NCBI GenBank assembly: GCA_030608725.1
Contig: JAUWDP010000014.1
Coordinates: forward strand, 1-11,051
Source of the DNA: Candidatus Bathyarchaeota archaeon
GTDB lineage: Archaea > Thermoproteota > Bathyarchaeia > TCS64
Length of the DNA stretch: 11,051 nucleotides
Reading direction: 5' to 3'
In this document: positions 1 to 6,038 of the stretch, one piece after another
How the letters are laid out: every line of letters begins with the position of its first letter
How positions within the stretch are numbered: position 1 is the first letter of the stretch
The notes under the pieces: generated by a model
Databases searched by the model: none
Told to the model about the DNA's origin: nothing
Seen by the model: the letters and a program-made list of their open reading frames with translations, nothing else
Program-made: the position numbers and the translations under genes

Positions 1-67
1 ATTGTCCGTGTTGGATGGATATGCCAACCTAACTTATAAGATAATCGCTAAAATTCTGCATATTGTG

Positions 68-73
68 AAAAAA
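68..73 (-). terminator. Poly-T transcription terminator after mch
   Basis: Read on the minus strand, a run of six T follows the mch stop codon by about 22 bases, preceded by a pyrimidine-rich CTCC. Archaeal polymerases commonly terminate at short T runs without a strong hairpin, and none is evident here. The 95 bases beyond mch are AT-rich and contain no gene I can support. This assignment rests only on position and base composition. Confidence 0.35.
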
Positions 74-95
74 GGAGAGAATAGTGAGCCTTGTC

Positions 96-1043
96 TCATT
101 CGCAGGATTTCTTCAGTATGTCGCTGTTGATCTCCCCGCGCGTGAACGTGGCGCCCGTCTTGGCGCAGGTCATGGTGATCACCGCCGGGGCGAAGAGGGC
201 CGGGTCTACCTGGGTGAAGTCGAAGTCGGCCGCCGTGTAGATCTCGTATGAGGGCTTCCCGTAGTCCTTGCAGTTGGTTGAGGGGGCCTTCTCCACCAGC
301 TCCCTCAGGACGTCCTCCTCCTCGTCGACGACGTAGTTGGTGACCCCCCCGTAGGTCAGTGCGTCCTCGGCCCGCCCCATGGCTATGCCGTGGTCCACGT
401 GGACAGGCATGATGGGCGCGTACCCCGCGGCATATTTCACCTTCTTCAGGTCCAGCCCCAGGACGTCCAGCCTGAACAGCCCGGTCTCGACGATGCGCCC
501 CGAGATCTGGACCATCCCCGCCAGGGACGTGGTCGATGTCAGGACCAGGTAGACGTTCTCGGGCTCGACGCCGCACTTCTCCGCCACGTAGGTGCCCGCC
601 GAGTCAGGGGGCTTCTCCTCCGTCTCCAGCAGGAGGACGGCGACGTCCGCCTCGTCCTTGTACTCGATGTTCTGATACACCTTCTTGGGCTTCAACGCTA
701 GGGCTCTCGCTGGACCCGACGTATCAGCCGTGTAGCCCTCGGGCTTAATCCTCCATCCTGCAAGCTGTGCGCCGAAGAGCGCTATTGCCGGATGGTCCGT
801 GGCTACGACGACAGTAGGCAGCTTGAGGCCGCCGAAGTCCGCGTATCCCAGGTTCGCACTCCCCGCTCCCCCCATGGCTATCCGGGTCGTCAACAGTCCT
901 GCCTCGTATCCACCGGGGGCTTCAAGGCCCGTGTCGATGACCGTCGTCCCGCAGGGGAGCTTCTCGACGGTTACGCCGTAGAATTCGGGGAGCCCAATAA
1001 ACTTCTTGGCCAGCTCGTAGGCTAGCTTATTGATGCTTAACAA
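96..1043 (-). CDS. mch: Methenyltetrahydromethanopterin cyclohydrolase
   Basis: This cytoplasmic enzyme interconverts N5,N10-methenyl-H4MPT and N5-formyl-H4MPT in the archaeal C1 branch (methyl-branch Wood-Ljungdahl pathway, methanogenesis, or C1 oxidation). The full length is recognisable: an N-terminal LSINKLAYEL block, ATDHPAIALFGAQLAGW at about residues 81-97, SGPARALALKPKK at 109-121, QISGRIVET at 179-187, KDYGKPSYEI at 259-268 and DPALFAPA at 280-287. Starting at TTG (1041-1043) gives 315 residues, the usual family length. It also places Arg183 and Glu186 at the numbers I recall for the catalytic pair of the Archaeoglobus fulgidus enzyme. A GAGGT Shine-Dalgarno element lies seven bases before the TTG. 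The frame stays open upstream to 1154, but the extra residues are arginine/proline-rich and unlike the family. No other H4MPT-pathway gene is in the window. Function is near certain; the start is well supported. Confidence 0.95.
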   Translation of the reverse strand: MLSINKLAYELAKKFIGLPEFYGVTVEKLPCGTTVIDTGLEAPGGYEAGLLTTRIAMGGAGSANLGYADFGGLKLPTVVVATDHPAIALFGAQLAGWRIKPEGYTADTSGPARALALKPKKVYQNIEYKDEADVAVLLLETEEKPPDSAGTYVAEKCGVEPENVYLVLTSTTSLAGMVQISGRIVETGLFRLDVLGLDLKKVKYAAGYAPIMPVHVDHGIAMGRAEDALTYGGVTNYVVDEEEDVLRELVEKAPSTNCKDYGKPSYEIYTAADFDFTQVDPALFAPAVITMTCAKTGATFTRGEINSDILKKSCE

Positions 1044-1084
1044 GTACCCTACCTCGTAGAGAGTCTGTCTACGCCCTTTATGAG
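1044..1084 (-). promoter_or_regulatory. Probable mch promoter and ribosome binding site
   Basis: On the minus strand, a TATA-like TCATAAAG lies at 1084-1077. A transcription start about 25 bases downstream would fall near 1054 and leave a leader of about a dozen bases that contains GAGGT just before the TTG start. The spacing fits archaeal promoters, but the element is a weak TATA match. It sits inside the short gap shared with the divergent reading frame to its right. Confidence 0.4.
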
Positions 1085-1141
1085 CTTGACTAGTGCGCGC
1101 GCGCCCTGGACCTCCTGGGGCTTCTGGGGATTGAGGGTGAG

Positions 1142-1954
1142 GTGACCTTCTCACCCGAGTCCGATATGTCGAACTTCCTGGTCGTCACGGGGGACATCTT
1201 CGACCCCGAGGGGGAGGAGCCCAACATGAAGCTCGTGACTTCGCTACCCCTGGACGACCTAATGTCTGGGCTATTCAACGAGTCATTCATCGACCCAGGG
1301 ATTGTCACTGTCATCGAGCCGGGTGGCACCATAGACCCGTCGAGCCTGGAGCTCGGAATCTCAGGGCTCACGCTACCCCTGAATGTGAAGATCACTAAGG
1401 CTGTCTCCGACGCCCGGGTCAAGGAGGGAAGCAGGGTCGAAGTAACCGTCACGATCAAGAACAACGACGACGACCCCATGACGAACGTTGAGCTCGACGA
1501 CGGGGGAACCCTTTCAAGTTATAGCCTGAGCTCGCGCCTCACGTCTGGGTCGACCTCAGGGTACTGGCCCAGGATAGACCCCGGTCAGTCCGAGACTATA
1601 TCCTACACCATCGAGCTGGAGAACAGCGGAGTCTACAGCCTCTCCCCTGCTCAGATGAGCTACGCTCACGAGGACGTCTCCTTCAGGAAATCGTCTGATA
1701 AAGCAGAGGTGAGGGTGGCCCTTACCCAGGGAACCGGTATCGTGTTCCATACCCTGGGGGTCTTCTGGGGAGTACTGGAGACCGCATTAGACCAGGTTAC
1801 GGGTGGGAGCGGGTCGATGGTGCTCACGGGGGGCAGTCCTCGTGCTTGGCGGCCTCCTTGCGTTCCTGGAGTTCAGAGGCTTCAGGAAGTGGATTCAGGG
1901 CGCCTAAAGAAGGCGCAGACCTTCATCTCATCCCCTTTTCATAGCCTTCAATGA
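1142..1954 (+). CDS. TRAP-beta-like membrane-anchored protein, probably frameshifted
   Basis: This frame encodes an extracytoplasmic beta-sandwich-like segment. Residues about 80-190 carry KITKAVSDARVKEGSRVEV, then NVELDD, then WPRIDPGQSETISYTIEL, then GVYSLSPAQMSYAHED. By eye the order and spacing resemble the lumenal domain of translocon-associated protein beta (SSR2), with the matching elements ALDVELSD, W-D-R-I-A-P, and F-TSATITYLAQED. More generic CARDB/NEW3-type domains are the alternative. In the annotated frame the end is proline/arginine-rich and implausible. Removing one G from the six-G run at 1828-1833 gives instead a hydrophobic helix (GAVLVLGGLLAFLEF), a basic tail (RGFRKW) and a stop at 1905-1907, which is a credible C-terminal anchor. 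The 5' end is also unclear: no signal peptide is seen, the frame is open only back to a TAG at 1091-1093, and the GTG at 1142 is an arbitrary start. It may be a pseudogene or carry sequencing errors. The fold assignment is tentative. Confidence 0.6.
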   Translation: MTFSPESDMSNFLVVTGDIFDPEGEEPNMKLVTSLPLDDLMSGLFNESFIDPGIVTVIEPGGTIDPSSLELGISGLTLPLNVKITKAVSDARVKEGSRVEVTVTIKNNDDDPMTNVELDDGGTLSSYSLSSRLTSGSTSGYWPRIDPGQSETISYTIELENSGVYSLSPAQMSYAHEDVSFRKSSDKAEVRVALTQGTGIVFHTLGVFWGVLETALDQVTGGSGSMVLTGGSPRAWRPPCVPGVQRLQEVDSGRLKKAQTFISSPFHSLQ

Positions 1955-2019
1955 TCACAATGAGGAAAAATGTGCCTGATTTACTGTCCTAGAACATTAT
2001 GATATGGAGGGGAGGTGTG

Positions 2020-2035
2020 CATCCTCTAGAGGATG
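2020..2035. repeat. Perfect 16-base palindrome at the acdB 3' end
   Basis: CATCCTCTAGAGGATG is identical to its own reverse complement. It spans the acdB TAG stop codon, so half is coding and half is not. It lies where acdB and the plus-strand frame to its left converge. There is no loop and no T run next to it, so it is not a typical terminator; a protein-binding dyad or chance are both possible. Confidence 0.6.
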
Positions 2036-2724
2036 ACCCTTGCGTCGACGACCCTGGCACCCTCCTCGTAGACGAGCACCGGGTTCATGTCCAGCTCCTT
2101 GATCTCGGGGCACTCCATCAGCATCTTGGAGGTAGCCAGGAGGATCTCCACTATGGTCTCCTGATCGGCCGGAGGCATACCCCTTACACCCTCCAGGATC
2201 TTGTAGGCTTTGATCTCCTTCACCATCTCCTCTGCGTCCGTCTGCGTGATGGGCGCGAGCCTGAAGCTGACGTCCTTGAGGATCTCGACGAATATCCCGC
2301 CCAGGCCGAACATGATCGTGGGGCCGAACGTGGGGTCATACGTGGAGCCTACTATGATCTCGGTGCCATTGGGGGCCATCTCCTGGACCAGGATTCCGGT
2401 GATCTCGGCGTCGGGCACGTGCTTCTTCACGTTCTTGAGGATGGTGTTGTAGCCTTCCCTCAGCCCCTTCTCGTCCTTGATATTGATCAGGACCCCTCCA
2501 GCGTCAGACTTGTGGAGGACCTGGGGTGAGACTATCTTCAGGACGATGGGGTAGCCTATCTTCTCGGCCGCCTTGACCGCATCCTCCTCGGACGTGGCGA
2601 CGGTGATGGCAGTGATGGGCATGCCATACGAGCCGCAGAGGTTCTTCGCCTCGTGCTCGAAGAGGAAGTCGCGGCTCTCCTTGCTCGCCGTCTCGAAGAT
2701 CTCTGAAACAGCTTTATCTCTCAT
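2026..2724 (-). CDS. acdB: ADP-forming acetyl-CoA synthetase, beta subunit
   Basis: This is the ATP-grasp beta subunit of acetate-CoA ligase (ADP-forming), which with an alpha subunit converts acetyl-CoA, ADP and phosphate to acetate, CoA and ATP. This is the archaeal substrate-level phosphorylation step; related forms use other acyl-CoAs. Seen are the N-terminal EHEAKNLCGSYGMP block, KIVSPQVLHKSDAGGV at about 63-78, the nucleotide-binding stretch GILVQEMAPNGTEIIVG, FGPTIMFGLGGIFVEIL, and the C-terminal ELDMNPVLV. The ATG at 2722-2724 follows GAGGG by eight bases and gives 232 residues, the usual size. It places the conserved His at residue 71, the number I recall for the phosphate-relay His71beta of the Korarchaeum enzyme; a TTG one codon earlier is less likely. 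The alpha subunit is not adjacent, as in several archaea where the subunits are encoded apart. Substrate range cannot be read from the sequence. Confidence 0.92.
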   Translation of the reverse strand: MRDKAVSEIFETASKESRDFLFEHEAKNLCGSYGMPITAITVATSEEDAVKAAEKIGYPIVLKIVSPQVLHKSDAGGVLINIKDEKGLREGYNTILKNVKKHVPDAEITGILVQEMAPNGTEIIVGSTYDPTFGPTIMFGLGGIFVEILKDVSFRLAPITQTDAEEMVKEIKAYKILEGVRGMPPADQETIVEILLATSKMLMECPEIKELDMNPVLVYEEGARVVDARVIL

Positions 2725-2770
2725 CAAACATTCCCTCGTGGTTGAACTCTATACTGGATTCCCTCACTCC

Positions 2771-2784
2771 TTTTAAAAATATAG
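2771..2784 (-). promoter_or_regulatory. TATA box in the acdB/livM divergent gap
   Basis: The AT stretch TTTTAAAAATATAG sits about 50 bases from the acdB start codon. Read on the minus strand as CTATATTTTTAAAA, it would place a transcription start about 20 bases before acdB, a leader that includes the GAGGG ribosome site. In the plus direction it is about 90 bases from livM, so it is less well placed there. A second, weaker CATAAAGT at 2817-2824 is a candidate for livM. Confidence 0.5.
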
Positions 2785-2868
2785 GGCGTTAAGACGTGGT
2801 GACCAAGTGGTCCGATCATAAAGTTCTTAACGTAATGTCCAACCTCCATAGATATCTCGGTGACGCCT

Positions 2869-3966
2869 ATGCTGACGACATGGCAGATAGTGCTAATGAA
2901 CTTCGCAATCTTCTTCGGCCAGTACCTGATCGTCGCCGCCGCCCTCAACTTCCAGTACGGGAACGCCGGCATCCCCAACATGAGCAACAACCTCTCCGTG
3001 GCCTGCGGTGCGTACGTCACGAGTTCCCTCATCATCAGGATAAGTATGTTTATAGTCGGAATGGCGGGGGTGACCTTCCGACCCGACTGGGTCTTCGACA
3101 ACCCATACAACGTCTCAGCCATAACCGTCTTCCTCAGGACACATCCTCTCCTGGGCATCTCCCTGTTCCTGTTATCCCTCGCCCTAGCCCTCGTCTTCGG
3201 CACCCTATTGGGCGGGCTCATCGCCATGATGAGTGGGAGGCTGAGGACCTCGATCCTGATGGTCCTCCTCTATGTTTTAGCCAGCGTTGGTAACATCTTT
3301 GCTACCAACATATCGTGGCTGGCCGGGGGCACCCATGGGGCGTTCGTACCCAACTTCCTCTCGTGGTATCCCGGAGAGAACATGCTCGTCGTGGCCGTCA
3401 CGACCCTCCTCGTGGGGCTCTTCTGTTTCTTCATCATCAGGACTATTCAGAACTCCCCGTTTGGCAGGCTGATGAGGGCCGTAAGGGAGAACGAGTGGAC
3501 CGTGGCGAGCATGGGGAAGGACGTTGTGCGGATAAGGAGGGAAGTAATGATGTTCAGCTCGGGCATGATGGCCGTGACTGGGGTCCTGATCGCTCTCTAC
3601 TACAACTACGTCCAGTACAAGTTCTACGACCAGCTCACGTACACCCTCTGGCCCTGGCTCATGATCACCATCGGGGGCATGGGGAACAACGCCGGGTCCC
3701 TGATAGGTGTGATCTTCGGCGTCGGTATATTGAAACTCATTTCAACGTTCAACATGTTCTTCGGGAGCGTCATCGCTGCGTCGGGTCGGGCAAGCCTATT
3801 CCTGATCCTTGAGAACATGGCCCTATCAGTGCTGCTCCTGCTATTCCTAGTCTTCAAGCCCCGCGGGTTAATACCCGAGAAGCGGCTATACATTCCCAAG
3901 ATCGACTACAAGAACCTGGTTGAGGAGCCAGGTAGACCTCCAGAGGACTCAGAGATCGCTTCCTAG
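2869..3966 (+). CDS. livM: LivM-type branched-chain amino acid ABC transporter permease
   Basis: This is an integral membrane permease of the branched-chain amino acid (HAAT) ABC importer family, which pairs with a LivH-type permease, two ATPases and a binding protein. Many hydrophobic segments are visible. Family landmarks include FQYGNAGIPNMSNNLSVACGAY (about residues 29-50, the usual YG.AG...GAY region), the cytoplasmic ATPase-contact loop with FGRLMRAVRENEWTVASMGK (about 200-219), and PWLMITIGGMGNNAGSLIGV near 265-284. The C terminus ends in FKPRGLIPEK, a typical LivM ending. ATG at 2869 is preferred because GGTGA lies five bases before it; a GTG at 2860 has no ribosome site. Length is 365 residues. 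The insertion around residues 65-90 between membrane segments is unusual for LivM and may be extracytoplasmic. No partner subunit is in the window, and the gene converges on the next gene, overlapping it by 18 bases. Transported substrate is unknown. Confidence 0.87.
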   Translation: MLTTWQIVLMNFAIFFGQYLIVAAALNFQYGNAGIPNMSNNLSVACGAYVTSSLIIRISMFIVGMAGVTFRPDWVFDNPYNVSAITVFLRTHPLLGISLFLLSLALALVFGTLLGGLIAMMSGRLRTSILMVLLYVLASVGNIFATNISWLAGGTHGAFVPNFLSWYPGENMLVVAVTTLLVGLFCFFIIRTIQNSPFGRLMRAVRENEWTVASMGKDVVRIRREVMMFSSGMMAVTGVLIALYYNYVQYKFYDQLTYTLWPWLMITIGGMGNNAGSLIGVIFGVGILKLISTFNMFFGSVIAASGRASLFLILENMALSVLLLLFLVFKPRGLIPEKRLYIPKIDYKNLVEEPGRPPEDSEIAS

Positions 3967-4308
3967 CTGTCCCCTGAGCCAGGCAGCCGCCTTCTTGAGC
4001 ACAGGATTAGGCGTTGCCACGACCGGGATGTCTAGAGCACCGACCTTGAGTTTCTCGACATAGTCCGGCATGCTGGCGAACATGACGCTCGCCCAGTAGA
4101 TGCGTCCCTTCATCCGCTCCTTGAGGAGCTCCTTAGTGTTGAAGGGCAGGGGCTGGTGGTTGAAGGCCACTCCATCCGCCCAGTTGAGGATGACAGGCCT
4201 CCCTGCGTTCATAAGAAGCGTACATGTATCGATCAGCTCACGGAGGCTGTACTCGACCATCTCAAGGATGACCAGCTCCTCCGCAGGTTTGTAGGTTATA
4301 TGGAGCAT
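3949..4308 (-). CDS. Conserved-looking small protein of unknown function
   Basis: I do not recognise this 119-residue protein. It is soluble in character, with no signal peptide or membrane segment. An amphipathic first half (EELVILEMVEYSLRELIDTC) leads to a hydrophobic strand (RPVILNWADGVAF). The second half has MKGRIYWASVMFASMPDYVEKLK, followed by GALDIPVVATPNPVLKK. The alternation of strands and helices suggests a small alpha/beta domain. Composition and codon use match neighbouring genes, which favours a real gene over a shadow frame, and the bases beyond 4308 quickly become AT-rich. The ATG at 4306-4308 has no clear Shine-Dalgarno element but lies about 34 bases from a TATA-like element, so it is probably read from a leaderless or very short-leader mRNA. 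Its 3' end overlaps that of livM by 18 bases on the opposite strand. No function is proposed. Confidence 0.7.
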   Translation of the reverse strand: MLHITYKPAEELVILEMVEYSLRELIDTCTLLMNAGRPVILNWADGVAFNHQPLPFNTKELLKERMKGRIYWASVMFASMPDYVEKLKVGALDIPVVATPNPVLKKAAAWLRGQLGSDL

Positions 4309-4337
4309 GGCTTACCCGAAAATACACGTCTCCGGAC

Positions 4338-4346
4338 CTATAAGTA
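4338..4346 (-). promoter_or_regulatory. TATA-like element for the 119-residue gene
   Basis: Read on the minus strand the sequence is TACTTATAG. It lies about 34 bases before the ATG at 4308, so transcription would begin within about ten bases of the start codon. That suits the absence of a clear ribosome binding site there. Confidence 0.4.
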
Positions 4347-4588
4347 GTCCTGTCCAGAGCAGCTTATTCGATAACGCCCGAAAGAGCGAGAAAGACGGAA
4401 AGGGACGTTTCTCAATATTTGTGTCAGCAGAAAATAAATCTTCACGAAAAAATGTATTGGTTCATCATAGAATCAACGTTATTTAAACTGATTGTGGAGC
4501 CCCCTTCTAAATCTATTTTCCATATTTTAAATCAGGATCACAAGAGTATATCCAGCTTTTTACGGTCGAATACAACGAAATTCCCAGT

Positions 4589-4602
4589 TTTTTATAAAAA
4601 GG
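4589..4602 (+). promoter_or_regulatory. Strong TATA-like element in the AT-rich gap
   Basis: TTTTTATAAAAAGG contains a perfect 12-base palindrome and a textbook TATA core. On the plus strand it would start a transcript near 4625, giving the MFS gene a leader of about 150 bases, or making a separate short RNA. On the minus strand it could serve a transcript running towards 4309. Direction and target cannot be settled from the sequence. Confidence 0.35.
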
Positions 4603-4739
4603 ATTATGGATCATAAGTATGGAACAGGTAGTTTATCGCAGAATTGCCGTAAATTCGGTGGCACTTATTTTTAGGTGATTTCCCCCGGTCGACGTCCCTC
4701 AGCACGTTTACAGAAAAATGTGAAATATGCTACCAGCCA

Positions 4740-4747
4740 CCTATAGG
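4740..4747 (+). promoter_or_regulatory. Candidate proximal promoter of the MFS gene
   Basis: CCTATAGG, itself a perfect eight-base palindrome, is centred about 35 bases before the ATG at 4779. The implied transcription start is within roughly ten bases of that ATG, giving a nearly leaderless mRNA. The match to an archaeal TATA box is modest. Confidence 0.3.
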
Positions 4748-4778
4748 CAACGTCTCCCGGAAGACTCGTAGAGTGGTG

Positions 4779-6038
4779 ATGAGCGTGTTGTCCTTCAGGC
4801 GGTCCGTCGGAACCGTTCTATCCAACAGGAACCTGATGGTCATCACCCTGTCCCAGAGCCTCGGCATGTTCGCGATGTTCCTCTGGCGCCCCTTCTGGGG
4901 GCTTTACCTCCTCGAGCTGGGAGCCTCCAAGGGGATCCTCGGGGCCCTCTCCTCCCTCCAGGCCCTCTGCAACCTCCTGCTGCAGCTCCCAGGCGGTATG
5001 CTCGCTGACAGGTACGGGAGGAGGAAGATCATCCTCTTCAGCGCTCTCTTCGGTTTCATCCCTCCCCTAATATTCCGTTTCTCGACCCACTGGACGATGC
5101 TAATACCCGGCATATTCGCCTACTCCCTCTCCTCGATCGCGATCCCCGCGCGGAGCGCCCTCATCGCCGAGTCCCTCTCGGACGAGAACCGCGCCACGGG
5201 CTTCGGGGCCTACTCCATGGCCACCTACCTCTTCATCGTGGCAGCTTACCCCTTCGGAGGCTACATCCAGGACAGCATGGGGGTAGTCGAGGCCTCCCAT
5301 CTTGGCTTCATCGCCTCGTTCCTGGTGCTGGTGCCCAGCATCATCCTCCAGTGGAGGTACCTCGTGGAAACGAGGGGTGAGGCCAGCCTGAGCAGGCTGG
5401 GGGTGAGGGAGTCCCTGGGCAAGCTGAGGGGGGCCCCGAGGGAGATCTGGAAGCTCATACTCGTGGCGGTGCTGAGCAGCTTCGGGTTCCAGATCTTCTG
5501 GTCCTTCGTGGTGGTCTACTGCATAGAGGAGCTGGGTATGACCAAGATGCAGTGGAGTATCGCCAGCATAGTCGCGAACTTCGTCGGCGCCCTCTTCATG
5601 ATTCCAAGCGGGTTCCTCTCCGACCGCGCCCGGAGGAAGCCCTATATAATCCTCTCCCAGGCCCTGGTCTCCTTCAGCAGCCTTGGCTATGTACTCTCCA
5701 CCGGGTTCCAGAGCCTTGTCGTCACGAGGCTCATCGGTGGGGTGGGGGAGGGCCTCGGCGGCAACGTCATGGGCTCCATGGGGGGACCGGTCTGGAACGC
5801 CCTCGTTAACGAGGTGGCGCCGGCAGACTACCGGGGAAGCGTCCTGGGGATGATGGGGACGATGACGGGCCTCATCGTCACGCCCGCCCCGATGCTGGGG
5901 GGATACCTTTACGAGAACTTCTCGCCCCAGACCCCCTTCTACGCCAGTTTGGCCTTGGGTATCACCGGCTGCCTGATATTCACACTCTTCGTGAAGGAGT
6001 CGCCCAGGGAAGAGGTCCCTCAGGCGGACCTCGGGTAG
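4779..6038 (+). CDS. Major facilitator superfamily transporter
   Basis: This 419-residue protein has the hydrophobic layout of a 12-helix MFS carrier in two related halves. The loop between helices 2 and 3 carries motif A, GGMLADRYGRRK, at about residues 72-83. The second half repeats it as SGFLSDRARRKPYII at about 277-291. A charged central loop (about 192-225, YLVETRGEASLSRLG and following) joins the halves. The C-terminal half has glycine-rich helices around GGVGEGLGGNVMGSMGGP. The subfamily looks like a DHA1-type efflux or sugar/drug carrier, but the substrate cannot be inferred. The start is uncertain: GTG 4773, GTG 4776, ATG 4779, GTG 4785 and TTG 4788 cluster together, and I chose the ATG. 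The 3' end overlaps pheA by 19 bases in convergent orientation. Nearness to the aromatic operon does not show that it moves aromatic compounds. Confidence 0.88.
   Translation: MSVLSFRRSVGTVLSNRNLMVITLSQSLGMFAMFLWRPFWGLYLLELGASKGILGALSSLQALCNLLLQLPGGMLADRYGRRKIILFSALFGFIPPLIFRFSTHWTMLIPGIFAYSLSSIAIPARSALIAESLSDENRATGFGAYSMATYLFIVAAYPFGGYIQDSMGVVEASHLGFIASFLVLVPSIILQWRYLVETRGEASLSRLGVRESLGKLRGAPREIWKLILVAVLSSFGFQIFWSFVVVYCIEELGMTKMQWSIASIVANFVGALFMIPSGFLSDRARRKPYIILSQALVSFSSLGYVLSTGFQSLVVTRLIGGVGEGLGGNVMGSMGGPVWNALVNEVAPADYRGSVLGMMGTMTGLIVTPAPMLGGYLYENFSPQTPFYASLALGITGCLIFTLFVKESPREEVPQADLG

Larger units (their letters stand above)
4309..4778. other. AT-rich gene-free region of about 470 bases
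   Basis: The stretch separates the divergent 119-residue gene and the MFS gene. From about 4420 to 4670 it is strongly AT-rich against GC-rich surroundings. It contains a TATA-like element facing left near 4342, a palindromic TTTTTATAAAAA at 4589-4600, and a TATA-like CCTATAGG at 4740-4747 facing the MFS gene. A 65-codon open frame at 4419-4616 and a 19-codon frame at 4619-4678 are present, but neither has a ribosome site or coding character. I see no tRNA or recognisable riboswitch. It may hold regulatory sites, an unidentified RNA, or the remains of a lost gene. Confidence 0.6.

Noticed and set aside
1091..1093. TAG in the TRAP-beta-like frame as a possible pyrrolysine codon
   Set aside because: The frame closes again at TGA 1031-1033 with no start codon between, so read-through would not provide an N terminus.
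1095..1104. Alternating GC tract as a Z-DNA or regulatory element
   Set aside because: Ten bases is short in GC-rich DNA. It is noted only because it may cause sequence errors.
1999..2529. A 176-codon plus-strand frame opposite acdB, with a GGAGGGGAGG before it
   Set aside because: It is antisense to a full-length conserved gene with all motifs, and its translation is Asp/Leu/His-rich without recognisable domains.
4419..4616. A 65-codon open frame in the AT-rich gap
   Set aside because: It starts at GTG with no ribosome site, matches nothing I know, and its lysine/serine/isoleucine-rich content simply reflects AT-rich DNA.
4619..4678. A 19-codon ATG frame downstream of the strong TATA-like element
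   Set aside because: It is too short to judge, and has no Shine-Dalgarno element and no coding signal.
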